Source: an uncultured Clostridia bacterium (GTDB taxonomy: Bacteria; Bacillota; Clostridia; Christensenellales; CAG-314). Taken from it: 15,872 nucleotides of DNA. The DNA lies in the NCBI GenBank assembly GCA_934281515.1, contig CAKQXG010000034.1:1-15872 (forward strand), written 5' to 3'. This document shows positions 1 through 7,580 of the stretch, piece after piece; within the stretch, counting starts at the first letter, position 1, and every line of letters starts with the position of its first letter. Both the position numbers and the translations under genes were made by a program. The notes beneath the pieces are model-generated. The model was given only the letters and a program-made list of their open reading frames with translations. It was not told where the DNA came from and did not search any database.

Positions 1-482
1 CTTGTAGGTTCGTCGAGTATAAGCACTTCAGGATCGGACATAAACGCCGCGACTACCGCCAATTTGCGTTTTACGCCAAGACTCATACGCTTGGTTTCTC
101 CCTTCAACGCCTCGTCGGACAACTCGAACAAGTCCAGCATGTCGTCAAGCCGTTGTTTGTTGTGGATTTTTGTCAGGTCCTGCATCATACGGATAAATTC
201 CCAACCCGTAAGTCCTGCCGGCAAAGCAATTTCGCCGGGGATATACCCGACATGACTCAGCACTTCGTAGTAGTGCCCGAAGGTTTCGTATCCCTCTATC
301 CTGGTAGTACCGCTGTCGGGCTTGGAAAACCCCATAAGGTGGCGTATCGTGGTTGATTTACCTGCGCCGTTGGGACCGAGAAACCCAAACACTTCGCCTT
401 TGTCTACGGCTATGCTTACATCGAATACGCCGCGCCCCGACCCGTAGTCCTTGGTCAGACGCTCAACTTCTATCATGTGCAT
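1..482 (-). CDS. ABC transporter ATP-binding protein (ABC-2 exporter type), C-terminus beyond window
   Basis: This is the nucleotide-binding subunit of an ABC transporter, which would hydrolyse ATP in the cytoplasm to drive a partner permease not present here. The visible 160 residues hold the Walker A motif GPNGAGKST (about residues 36-44), a signature region MSLGVKRK (133-140) in place of the canonical LSGGQ, and the Walker B motif VLILDEPT (153-160) right at the window edge. The degenerate signature is usual for ATPases of ABC-2 type drug, lantibiotic or polysaccharide exporters. The start at 482 is chosen because AAGGAGG lies 6 bases upstream. A second in-frame ATG at 476 is less well placed. 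No clear sigma-A promoter was found in the upstream gap. The substrate cannot be inferred, and the gene is cut by the window, not by a mutation. Confidence 0.93.
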   Translation of the reverse strand, partial: MHMIEVERLTKDYGSGRGVFDVSIAVDKGEVFGFLGPNGAGKSTTIRHLMGFSKPDSGTTRIEGYETFGHYYEVLSHVGYIPGEIALPAGLTGWEFIRMMQDLTKIHNKQRLDDMLDLFELSDEALKGETKRMSLGVKRKLAVVAAFMSDPEVLILDEPT

Positions 483-950
483 GCGTTTCCTCCTTGAATA
501 ACCGACGACACGCATCGAGAAACAAACTCTTGTAGCGTTGCCGTCCGAATTTGAACATTGACAAATTTTACCCCAACTTGACGAAAAAGGAAAGCGCAAA
601 AGTTTGCCATACGTCTAAATATTGACACGATTTGCACGCATGTAAAAAGGTGACACTATAACCAAAAGTGTTTAAATAAATCTGCAATACGCAGTATTTG
701 ATTTGTTTAGCCAGACACTTTACCATACTTAAATATTTAAAGTGGTACTCAATATTTTTATGCGACTGTATGCCGACATCACAAAAAAAACGCCCACAAA
801 ACATTGCTTGCTTCGTGGGCGTCGGATATTAAACTTTTAAACTTGCTGTTTACAATCGACCTTTTTTGACAATGGATACCGTCTGACGGTGCCGCGCAAC
901 ACAATAATGCAGGTACATCAGTACTGTACATTGTATGCGTTTACACTGTT
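483..950. other. Intergenic region between ABC ATPase gene and flavoenzyme operon
   Basis: This AT-rich gap of 468 bases holds the operon terminator at 783-821 and must hold the promoter of the ABC gene. No convincing -35/-10 pair was found on the minus strand. The best -10-like string is TAAAAT near 565-575, without a good -35. Two short copies of AAnATTGACA (around 554 and 617, plus strand) and a small dyad AATAC-GCA-GTATT (686-698) could be regulator sites but are weak. A reading frame of 78 codons on the minus strand (568-804) begins inside the terminator hairpin, so it is not called a gene. Confidence 0.6.
783..821 (-). terminator. Intrinsic terminator of the flavoenzyme/kinase operon
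   Basis: On the minus strand a 7-bp stem CGCCCAC/GTGGGCG (plus positions 815-821 and 791-797) closes a 17-base loop and is followed at once by eight U residues (A783-A790 on the plus strand). It lies about 130 bases after the stop of the AGPS-like gene and before the ABC gene, so it separates the two transcripts. Confidence 0.85.
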
Positions 951-2687
951 TTACCATTTCTTGCGAACGAACTTTTTGTCCTCTTCGGGCAGATCAAGTC
1001 CGAGCGTGCCGCCGGGATTCATCAGATTGTCGGGGTCGAAGTGATGTTTGAGTACCTTGAGTATCTCCATTTGCCTGCTGCCGATTTGCCCCTCCAGCCA
1101 GGGCGCAAAAAACTTGCCTATGCCGTGATGGTGACTGATTGCCGCGCCGCTTAACTGTATGTGATTGAGAATGCCGCTCCAGTAGTCGACAAATTCGTCA
1201 AGGGTGGTCATTCTGGCAATAAATATGAAGTACAGGTTGGCGCCCTGCGGATAACAGTGCGACATGTGAGTCATGCAGATTGTATCGGGACGGCTCTTGC
1301 AGTAGTCGCGTACAAGTTTGTGTACGTGTTCCATTTGGCTCCATGTTACCGAGCACTCCAACGTGTCGGTCATGATGCCGAAGTCCTGCATGGTGTCACG
1401 CAAGTACGGGTCGTTGAAACGTCCCTTTTCCCACGCCGAAGTTACCGCGCCGGTCAACGACAGCGCACCGTAGCGTTTGCAAATGCGTCTGACGTTTTTC
1501 GCCACGTTTTTGCAAAATCCGCGTTCACCGTCGGTAAAGCCCAAAAACATACAACGTGCATGAGGTTTGTACCCAAGTCCCGACAGCACGCCTGCAAGCG
1601 GACTTTCGTCCACGCCGTACAGCCTCATCATGACGTCGGTTTCCTCTGGGTCGGACAGACGGAACACCGACGGTTTGCCGCACTCGCATTGCATGATTTC
1701 GCGCGCGGCTTCCATTGCCGAAGTCCAATCCTTAAACATAAAACTGAATTTGAAGTGATTTTCGGGCATCCAACGGAACACTTTCAAGGTGACGTGGGTC
1801 AGCACGCCGAAGGTACCTTCGCTGCCCATCATTATCTGATTGATGTCGGGTCCCGTTGCTTTGGCAGGGAACACCTCCGTTCTGACGTTGCCCGTTGGAG
1901 TTGCGTACTCTTGCGCGATTACAATATCTTCGATTTTACCGTAGTAGGTGCTGTTTTGCCCTGCGCCGCGCGTAACAGTCCAGCCTCCGACAGAACTGTA
2001 CTCGAATGACTGCGGAAAATGTCCGCACGTATAGGCACGCTTTGCTCCTAGCTTTGTAACGGCATTACGCAACGTATCTTCCAGCACGGGTCCGCTCATG
2101 CCGGCTTCCACGGTTATGGTTTGATCGATTTCGTTGAAGGACACCACTTTGTTGAAGTGCCTGCGCATGTCAAGCGTAATGCCACCCTTGATTGCTTCTA
2201 CGCCACGAGTAACCGATGAACCGCCGCCATACACATAAAGGGGCGTTTTCGTTTCGGCACACAGCGCGACAATTTGTTCGATTTGCTCCTTGCTTTGCGG
2301 ATAGACGACAACGTCGGGGACATTTTCGGCGATATGCTCTCTCAAACGCAACAGGTCGAACATCGTCTTGCCGTATGCCACGCTTACACGATCGTAGTCG
2401 TCGGTAGACACGTTGTCCGCCCCGACAATGGCACGCAAACGCTGCAAGACAGATTCGGGCAAAGCGCAAGGCTTGTCAAGACGAACTTCTTCCAGTCCAA
2501 GCGGCGAAACATACTGTTTAAAGTCGTCGTCGGTAAGATGGAAAATTTCCTTCATCATTTTGTACAAGTTTTCTTTCGGAACCTTGTTAAACTTGGGGTC
2601 GCCCCACTTAAATACCGAACGATAACTGCGTTCGGGCGGTTGGTCGGTGTACCAACGCGGTTCAAATTCCTTATATGGTTTGCTCAT
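951..2687 (-). CDS. FAD-linked oxidase, alkyl-dihydroxyacetonephosphate synthase (AGPS)-like
   Basis: This is a 578-residue flavoprotein of the VAO/GlcD FAD-binding superfamily. An N-terminal region with RSVFKWGDPKF (about 23-33) precedes the FAD-binding PP-loop GGGSSVTRG (154-162). Next come HFPQSFEYSSVGGW (223-236) and GPDINQIMMGSEGTFGV (279-295), both very close to eukaryotic AGPS. Residues matching the AGPS catalytic set are present: Arg343 in SVFRLSD, Tyr479 in SHCYPQGA, and the His triad 519-521 in SHHHGIGK. In peroxisomes AGPS swaps the acyl chain of acyl-DHAP for a fatty alcohol, making ether lipids. Whether this bacterial protein does the same is inference; it could be another polyol- or hydroxyacid-type oxidase. 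The start at 2687 is preceded by AAGGAG at 6-7 bases. A longer frame to 2786 lacks a ribosome site and has unlike composition. It is the last gene of the operon, 113 bases after the kinase. Confidence 0.9.
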   Translation of the reverse strand: MSKPYKEFEPRWYTDQPPERSYRSVFKWGDPKFNKVPKENLYKMMKEIFHLTDDDFKQYVSPLGLEEVRLDKPCALPESVLQRLRAIVGADNVSTDDYDRVSVAYGKTMFDLLRLREHIAENVPDVVVYPQSKEQIEQIVALCAETKTPLYVYGGGSSVTRGVEAIKGGITLDMRRHFNKVVSFNEIDQTITVEAGMSGPVLEDTLRNAVTKLGAKRAYTCGHFPQSFEYSSVGGWTVTRGAGQNSTYYGKIEDIVIAQEYATPTGNVRTEVFPAKATGPDINQIMMGSEGTFGVLTHVTLKVFRWMPENHFKFSFMFKDWTSAMEAAREIMQCECGKPSVFRLSDPEETDVMMRLYGVDESPLAGVLSGLGYKPHARCMFLGFTDGERGFCKNVAKNVRRICKRYGALSLTGAVTSAWEKGRFNDPYLRDTMQDFGIMTDTLECSVTWSQMEHVHKLVRDYCKSRPDTICMTHMSHCYPQGANLYFIFIARMTTLDEFVDYWSGILNHIQLSGAAISHHHGIGKFFAPWLEGQIGSRQMEILKVLKHHFDPDNLMNPGGTLGLDLPEEDKKFVRKKW

Positions 2688-2800
2688 TTCCGTCTCCTTA
2701 CAACAATATCTCGACAAAACGCGTTTTTGTGTTTTGTGTGCGGGGTATTGCCGACTACCGATTTTTTTTATTTGTTGTCTGCCCACATTACTTGGCTCGA

Positions 2801-4333
2801 TTACTTTTTGTCCGTCTGCAAATAGAACTTTTGCAGTTTGCCGTACAGTTTGAGATAGATGTCCTTATATATGCGGTCGTACACCTTGGCATTGTCGGGA
2901 TTAGGGGTTAATTCGTCAGTATAGTGTACCATATGCTTGATTGCCGTTTCGGGATCGGGATACACGTCGCACGCAACAAATGTGACAATTGCCGCCCCTA
3001 AACCGCTTGTTTCGTACGTTTGAACACGTCTTATCGGACGGTTGAAGATGTCGGCGGCGATTTGACAAATAAGGTCGCTTTGAGATCCGCCACCCGACAC
3101 GGATATGTAGTCTATGTGTTGTTTGCCACGGCGTTCCATACGTTCCAAGCCTTCGCGCAGGGCAAAGTCGATGCCTTCGATTATTGCGCGGTAGACATGT
3201 GCGCGAGTATGGAAGTCGCTGAAACCGATAATTGCTCCCCTTGCTTCGGGGTTGGTAAGACCTGCCTGCCAAAACGGTTGCAGTACAAGTCCGTCACATC
3301 CGGCAGGAATGTCGGCAATCTCGGCGTTCATTACGTCCTCGGTTTTAAGTCCCTTTTCTGCGGCAACCTTTTCAAGATGTTCGGCAAAGTTTTTCTTAAA
3401 CCAACTTATCATCCAATATCCGCGGAAAATCTGAACTTCGGGGTTGTAGTAGCCCTTCATCACGGCAGGGTAGGCAGGCATAAACGGTTCCGGCTCGAAG
3501 TACCGCTTGGTGGAAAACTGCACCGAACTGCTTGTGCCGAAACTGATACTTGCCACGTTTCGTTCAAGGCACCCTACGCCCAACGTTTCGCAACCCTTGT
3601 CCGAGCCGCTTGCAACAAGGCGCAGTCCTTGATGTATACCACTTTCAGCCGCCGCCTGAGCCGTAATCTCGCCCATAGTATCCCCCGGGGCATACAGCGG
3701 AATGTTGACCAACTCTAACGGCAAATCGAACACGGGGTACAACAACGAACCCTTCGTAAGCCACTTTTTACCCTTGTTGTCAAATGGCAAGTGACCTATT
3801 GTCGAGGAGTATGCATCGACAAGATTGCCCGTCAGACGATAATTGAGATATGCCGAAATATGTACGACATGCTTGACTTGCGCCCACAAATCCGGTTCGT
3901 TTTGTTGCACCCAGCGAGTTTTTACCTTGCTGCGAATGGCACGTATGGCACGATCCATGCCTACCAGCTTAAACAACACACGCTGCTTTATCGGCAATGG
4001 TTTGGACGTGTCAGCCGTACGTTGGTCGCTCCACAGTATTGCGTTGCGTACCGGTGTGCAACTTTCGTCGAGTAATACCGCCGTATCGCGGAACGTATCT
4101 ACCGACATGGCAAGCACTTGCGACATTTCTTCGGGGTGCTTTTCGTTAAGCGCACGCGTAATCCGGCACATTACTTCCCAGTACATGTCCGGACGTTGCT
4201 CCATGTAGCCGTTTTCCTTGGAAAGGTACGGTTTGTACTTAACCTGTTCTTTGGCAATCAGTGTGCCTTGTTCGTCAAATATTATGCCTCGCATGCTTTG
4301 CGTGCCTACGTCAACAACTAATACATATTTCAT
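2801..4333 (-). CDS. FGGY-family carbohydrate/polyol kinase (xylulokinase/glycerol kinase superfamily)
   Basis: This 510-residue cytoplasmic kinase would use ATP to phosphorylate a sugar or polyol. Family motifs occur in order: the N-terminal phosphate loop DVGTQSMRG (8-16), SVDTFRDTAVLLD (77-89), AILWSDQRT (98-106), ASGSDKGCETLG (241-252) with Asp245 as probable catalytic base, SFGTSSSV (264-271), SGGGSQSDLICQIAADIF (413-430) and ETSGLGAA (441-448). Its length is normal for the family. The context, two G3P-dehydrogenase-like flavoproteins upstream and an AGPS-like enzyme downstream, suggests glycerol or a related triose/polyol. However, the region before TRWVQQNEP looks more like xylulokinase than classical GlpK, so glycerol kinase is not asserted. 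The start has AAGAGG 8 bases upstream. It is co-directional with the preceding gene across a 106-base gap in which no terminator or promoter was seen. Confidence 0.92.
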   Translation of the reverse strand: MKYVLVVDVGTQSMRGIIFDEQGTLIAKEQVKYKPYLSKENGYMEQRPDMYWEVMCRITRALNEKHPEEMSQVLAMSVDTFRDTAVLLDESCTPVRNAILWSDQRTADTSKPLPIKQRVLFKLVGMDRAIRAIRSKVKTRWVQQNEPDLWAQVKHVVHISAYLNYRLTGNLVDAYSSTIGHLPFDNKGKKWLTKGSLLYPVFDLPLELVNIPLYAPGDTMGEITAQAAAESGIHQGLRLVASGSDKGCETLGVGCLERNVASISFGTSSSVQFSTKRYFEPEPFMPAYPAVMKGYYNPEVQIFRGYWMISWFKKNFAEHLEKVAAEKGLKTEDVMNAEIADIPAGCDGLVLQPFWQAGLTNPEARGAIIGFSDFHTRAHVYRAIIEGIDFALREGLERMERRGKQHIDYISVSGGGSQSDLICQIAADIFNRPIRRVQTYETSGLGAAIVTFVACDVYPDPETAIKHMVHYTDELTPNPDNAKVYDRIYKDIYLKLYGKLQKFYLQTDKK

Positions 4334-4439
4334 CGAATTGTCCTCTTGAGTTATATTTTTCTGTTTGGGTGTGTTTGACGGATAAGAAAAGGTCTTTCAA
4401 TTTTTTTCCGTTCACATGCCTATTCTTTCAAAAACCGAT

Positions 4440-5699
4440 TCAGTCGACGTCGCTCAGTACAAAGCGCACCACACTGCCTTGACAAAGCGGCACGTCGGTC
4501 AAATCTACCGTTACACGTTCCATTTCGGGCGGCAACAATTTGGCAAAACGCTTGGTAAACACTATTTTGTCGTCAACAACAACTTCCACTCGTTGTTTTG
4601 CAAGCACCTCCGAGGCTCGGAAGTAAAACACCGTTTTGCCACAACGGCCGCTTATATCCAGCATTTGCGGAACGACATACAACAACTTGCCCTGTGCGTT
4701 GACGGCAATTTGCTCGGGTTTGGCATCGATTGTCGCCGCAGCCCTACCTGCCGTTTCGCCGCTTTCCGACACGTAGTCCACAAGATCGTTTACGTGCAGG
4801 GCATTGCCGCACTGATACACGCGGGGCAGCCTTGTCTGACAATTCTGATCCACGTATGCGCCCTTGGTCTTACCATCAAGCGGAACGCCGATGGCACGGG
4901 CAAGTTCGTTTTCGGGAATAAGTCCGACAGCCAAAATCAGCGTGTCGCACTCCACAATTCGTTCGGTGCCTGCAATCGGGCGCATACGTTCGTCCACGCT
5001 TGACAACTCCACCGCCGTCAGCCTGTCCGCACCAAACACCCTTGTTACCGTGGTAGACAGTTGCAACGGAATGTCGAAGTCTACAAGACATTGCTGTATG
5101 TTGCGCGACAGTCCGCTAGGCGTAGGCTTTGCTTCAAACACGCCCAAAACCTTTGCCCCGTCAAAAGTCAGCCGTCGCGCCATGATAAGTCCGATGTCGC
5201 CGCTGCCCAGTATTACACACCTGCGACCCGGCAAAACTCCCGACAAATTGACGAGATTTTGCGCCGCTCCTGCCGTGTAGACGCCCGACGGTCTGTCTCC
5301 GTGTATAGACACCGCGTTACGAGTACGTTCTCTGCAACCTGTAGCAAGTATCAATTTGCGACAGTGTGCCTTTTTTACACCGTTACGGCAAACGTATGTA
5401 ACGACAAAGCCGTCGTCGACCTTTTGTATGTCGGTAACAAAACTAAGAAGGCTGACGTCTACGTCGGTTTGGGCAAGCTGGGTTACAAATCTGTCGGCGT
5501 ATTCCGGTCCCGTCAGTTTTTCTCCGAAACGGGCAACTCCGAAACCGTCGTGTATACACTGTTTAAGTATTCCGCCAAGACTTGCTTCCCGTTCGACGAC
5601 AAGCACTTTTGCACCGTTTTTGTGCGCTTCTATAGCCGCGGCAAGCCCTGCGGGACCGCCGCCTATGACCAAAATGTCATACGAAAGTCTGTCATTCAT
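4440..5699 (-). CDS. FAD/NAD(P)-dependent oxidoreductase, GlpB/HcnB-like
   Basis: This 419-residue flavoprotein has two Rossmann folds. The N-terminal FAD-binding motif is VIGGGPAGLAAA (11-22), followed by the ATG motif LILATGCRER (116-125), the NAD-type glycine motif VILGSGDIGL (162-171) and LILAVGLIPEN (254-264). No CxxC redox disulfide is visible, so it is unlikely to be a thioredoxin-reductase-type enzyme. The last 90 or so residues (about 335-419) form a predicted beta-rich C-terminal domain (YVVPQ, VFYFRASEV, PPEMERVTVDL) beyond the usual fold. Its start codon overlaps the stop of the GlpA-like gene by 8 bases, implying translational coupling and probably a joint complex. By analogy with GlpA/GlpB or opine dehydrogenase subunits it would pass electrons from the GlpA-like subunit to NAD or another acceptor. 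Direction and acceptor are inferred. Confidence 0.9.
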   Translation of the reverse strand: MNDRLSYDILVIGGGPAGLAAAIEAHKNGAKVLVVEREASLGGILKQCIHDGFGVARFGEKLTGPEYADRFVTQLAQTDVDVSLLSFVTDIQKVDDGFVVTYVCRNGVKKAHCRKLILATGCRERTRNAVSIHGDRPSGVYTAGAAQNLVNLSGVLPGRRCVILGSGDIGLIMARRLTFDGAKVLGVFEAKPTPSGLSRNIQQCLVDFDIPLQLSTTVTRVFGADRLTAVELSSVDERMRPIAGTERIVECDTLILAVGLIPENELARAIGVPLDGKTKGAYVDQNCQTRLPRVYQCGNALHVNDLVDYVSESGETAGRAAATIDAKPEQIAVNAQGKLLYVVPQMLDISGRCGKTVFYFRASEVLAKQRVEVVVDDKIVFTKRFAKLLPPEMERVTVDLTDVPLCQGSVVRFVLSDVD

Positions 5700-7404
5700 A
5701 CTTGTTTACCGCCATATAACTGCCGTCGTCCGACTTGTTGACTTCGGCATAGCCTTTGCCCATTTCTTCGGCAATGATTCTGACAATCTGCGGCATGCAA
5801 AAGCCGCCTTGACAGCGCCCCATACCTGCACGCACGCGACGTTTTACGCCGTCCACCGTCGCAACGCCTAGCGGATTGTTTATTGCCGCCTTTATTTCGC
5901 CCAAAGTTACGCGTTCGCAACGACAAATTACCGTACCGAAATCGGGGTCAGCCTCGACAAGCGCGTCAAGTTCTTTGTCTGACAGTTCACGTGTGCAAAC
6001 GGGTTTTACACGTTTTGGGTTAAAGTTTGCGTTGAGTCGTACGTCTACGCCCTGTTCGGCAAGACACTCTACCGCAAGTTGTGCCACGTCGGGCGCAAAG
6101 GCAGGCGCGGCTGTAAGTCCCGGAGACTGAATACCTGCAACATGCACAAGGTTACGCACCTTGCTACTGCGTTCGATAAGAAAATCCTCTTCGTAGGTAC
6201 ATGCGCGCACCCCTGCAAAGTAGGCAATTATCTGCCGCCTGTCCAGCGCAGGGCAACATGCCTGTTGCTTGTCAAACACCGTTGCGACGTCGGTTGCCGT
6301 TGTTGACGTATCTTCTCGAAAAGGAGTTTCCACAGCGTTAGGGCCCAACAAAATATTGCCGTCCACCGTCTTTACAATGCCTCCGCCCTTGGTGTTTTTG
6401 TTGGCTTTGAGCGTTTTAAACGTGGGCGCAAGGCTGATGGAATGGGTAGGTAAACCGTCGCCGTCGGGGTCGAGTATCAGGTCAACGCCCTTGCGCGGAT
6501 GTATAGAAAAATATCTGTCATCGGCAAGCTCGGCAATCTTGTCGGCAAACACGCCTGCCGCATTGACAACACATTTAGCAGATACCGTGCCGCGGTTGGT
6601 AACCACATCGGTAATACCGAAAGCGTCACGTACAAAGCCCGTTACTGCAGTATTAAGTGAAATCGTAACGCCGTTTTGAACGGCATTCTCCGCAAGGGCA
6701 ATGGTCAGTTTGTACGGCGAAACGGCACCCGTTGACGGCACCTTGAGCGCCCCGACTGCATAACCGTCTACAGACGGCTCCAACCCGACAATCCCCTTGC
6801 GATTGACAATTGTTACACCTGGTATTTTGTGACGTTTGGCACGCAACAAGTAGCTTGTGGCAAGCGTCTTAATAAACTTGGAGCCAAACACGACGTACTG
6901 TCCGTTTCGGGTAAAGTCCACTCCCAGGTCGCGGCACAAATCACCGTACATGGCATTGCCCTTTACTACATAATGTAACTTTTTGCAAGGGTGGGCAAGG
7001 TCGATACCTGCGTGCACCATCCCGTCGTTTGCACCGCTGGCACCGTGCGCCACGTCGGAGTGTTTTTCGCAAAGCAACACCCTGATGTCGTAACGGGCAA
7101 GTTCTCTTGCGACTGCACAACCCGATACACCGCCGCCGACAATAACTACGTCCCATGACGTACCGTCAAGGCTGTTGTCGGACACGAGCGGCAGACGTTC
7201 GGCAGGTTCTACAAAGCCGTCCGACGTCATATCGTTGACGACGTGTTTTCCGCTGCGCTTGTCCACAAACAGTTTACCTACTGCAACCACAGTTTGCCAA
7301 TCGTTGCAACTGCCGGTCAACACCACGCTTCTGTCGGTTTCTCGCGCGGACACATCCACTCCGTACAGTTTTTTAGCAAGTTTTATCTTTTTAGCGAGAT
7401 TCAT
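5692..7404 (-). CDS. GlpA-like FAD-dependent dehydrogenase with N-terminal BON-like region and C-terminal BFD-type [2Fe-2S] domain
   Basis: This 570-residue flavoprotein is first in the operon. Residues about 13-60 (VVLTGSCNDW, HVVNDM) resemble a BON domain. A DAO-type FAD domain follows with DVVIVGGGVSGCAVAREL (85-102) and the CEKHSDVAHGASGANDG region. Near its end lies VAGIQSPGLTAAPA (422-435), typical of GlpA/LhgO-like enzymes. The C-terminus carries Cys494 and Cys496 (CRC) and Cys531 and Cys536 (GRCQGGFC), the BFD-like [2Fe-2S] pattern. It probably oxidises glycerol 3-phosphate or a related hydroxy compound and passes electrons through the cluster to the overlapping downstream oxidoreductase. 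The start is uncertain. ATG at 7404 has GGTGG only 3 bases away. ATG at 7422 would add six residues but lies inside a dyad and has no ribosome site. Confidence 0.9.
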   Translation of the reverse strand: MNLAKKIKLAKKLYGVDVSARETDRSVVLTGSCNDWQTVVAVGKLFVDKRSGKHVVNDMTSDGFVEPAERLPLVSDNSLDGTSWDVVIVGGGVSGCAVARELARYDIRVLLCEKHSDVAHGASGANDGMVHAGIDLAHPCKKLHYVVKGNAMYGDLCRDLGVDFTRNGQYVVFGSKFIKTLATSYLLRAKRHKIPGVTIVNRKGIVGLEPSVDGYAVGALKVPSTGAVSPYKLTIALAENAVQNGVTISLNTAVTGFVRDAFGITDVVTNRGTVSAKCVVNAAGVFADKIAELADDRYFSIHPRKGVDLILDPDGDGLPTHSISLAPTFKTLKANKNTKGGGIVKTVDGNILLGPNAVETPFREDTSTTATDVATVFDKQQACCPALDRRQIIAYFAGVRACTYEEDFLIERSSKVRNLVHVAGIQSPGLTAAPAFAPDVAQLAVECLAEQGVDVRLNANFNPKRVKPVCTRELSDKELDALVEADPDFGTVICRCERVTLGEIKAAINNPLGVATVDGVKRRVRAGMGRCQGGFCMPQIVRIIAEEMGKGYAEVNKSDDGSYMAVNKYE

Positions 7405-7418
7405 ACTCCACCGCAAAC

Positions 7419-7434
7419 GCATATCCCGATATGC
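7419..7434. promoter_or_regulatory. 16-bp dyad, candidate operator of the flavoenzyme operon
   Basis: A perfect 7-bp inverted repeat GCATATC-CC-GATATGC lies about 12-27 bases downstream of the predicted transcription start and 15 bases upstream of the chosen start codon. The position suits a repressor site. The 2-base spacer is too short for an RNA hairpin loop, so a DNA-bound dimer is more likely than an RNA switch. The regulator is not in the window. Confidence 0.5.
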
Positions 7435-7452
7435 ATTTTATTTACTCATTAA

Positions 7453-7481
7453 ATTATAAAATAATTTAAAGCAAAAGTCAA
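7453..7481 (-). promoter_or_regulatory. Sigma-A type promoter of the flavoenzyme/kinase operon
   Basis: On the minus strand TTGACT (7476-7481) and TATAAT (7453-7458) are separated by exactly 17 bases. The expected transcription start is near 7446, giving a leader of about 42 bases to the ATG at 7404. It is a near-consensus site in the right place and orientation for the first gene of the operon. Confidence 0.85.
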
Positions 7482-7529
7482 GACACAAATATTTCGCGTT
7501 TAATAAGAGTTTTTGAAATGACAATGACA

Positions 7530-7561
7530 TGGGAAAAGAGAAATTTTCCCACAAAAATTTC
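7530..7561. promoter_or_regulatory. Two overlapping inverted repeats between divergent promoters
   Basis: TGGGAAAA-gagaaa-TTTTCCCA (7530-7551) and GAAATTTT-cccaca-AAAATTTC (7540-7561) share a central half, so as hairpins they exclude each other. They lie upstream of both predicted promoters (minus 7453-7481, plus 7581-7609), hence outside both transcripts. A DNA-level regulator site is more likely than a terminator, and no U-tract follows on either strand. Confidence 0.4.
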
Positions 7562-7580
7562 TTTCACCGCATTACCACAG

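Noticed and set aside
568..804. Minus-strand frame of 78 codons between the ABC gene and the operon
   Set aside because: Its ATG lies inside the terminator hairpin, no ribosome site precedes it, the sequence is AT-rich with no recognisable domain.
878..890. Small hairpin ACCGT-CTG-ACGGT after the AGPS-like gene as terminator
   Set aside because: The stem has only 5 bp and no U-tract follows on the minus strand; the hairpin at 783-821 is far better.
1161..2009. Plus-strand frame of 282 codons
   Set aside because: It is antisense to the well-supported AGPS-like gene, has no ribosome site or domain, and reflects codon bias of the true strand.
2688..2786. N-terminal extension of the AGPS-like protein to an ATG at 2786
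   Set aside because: No ribosome site at 2786, whereas AAGGAG is correctly placed before 2687, and the extra residues do not resemble the family.
2801..4333. Naming the kinase glpK
   Set aside because: The family is clear but the pocket residues visible by eye do not match classical glycerol kinase, so no symbol was given.
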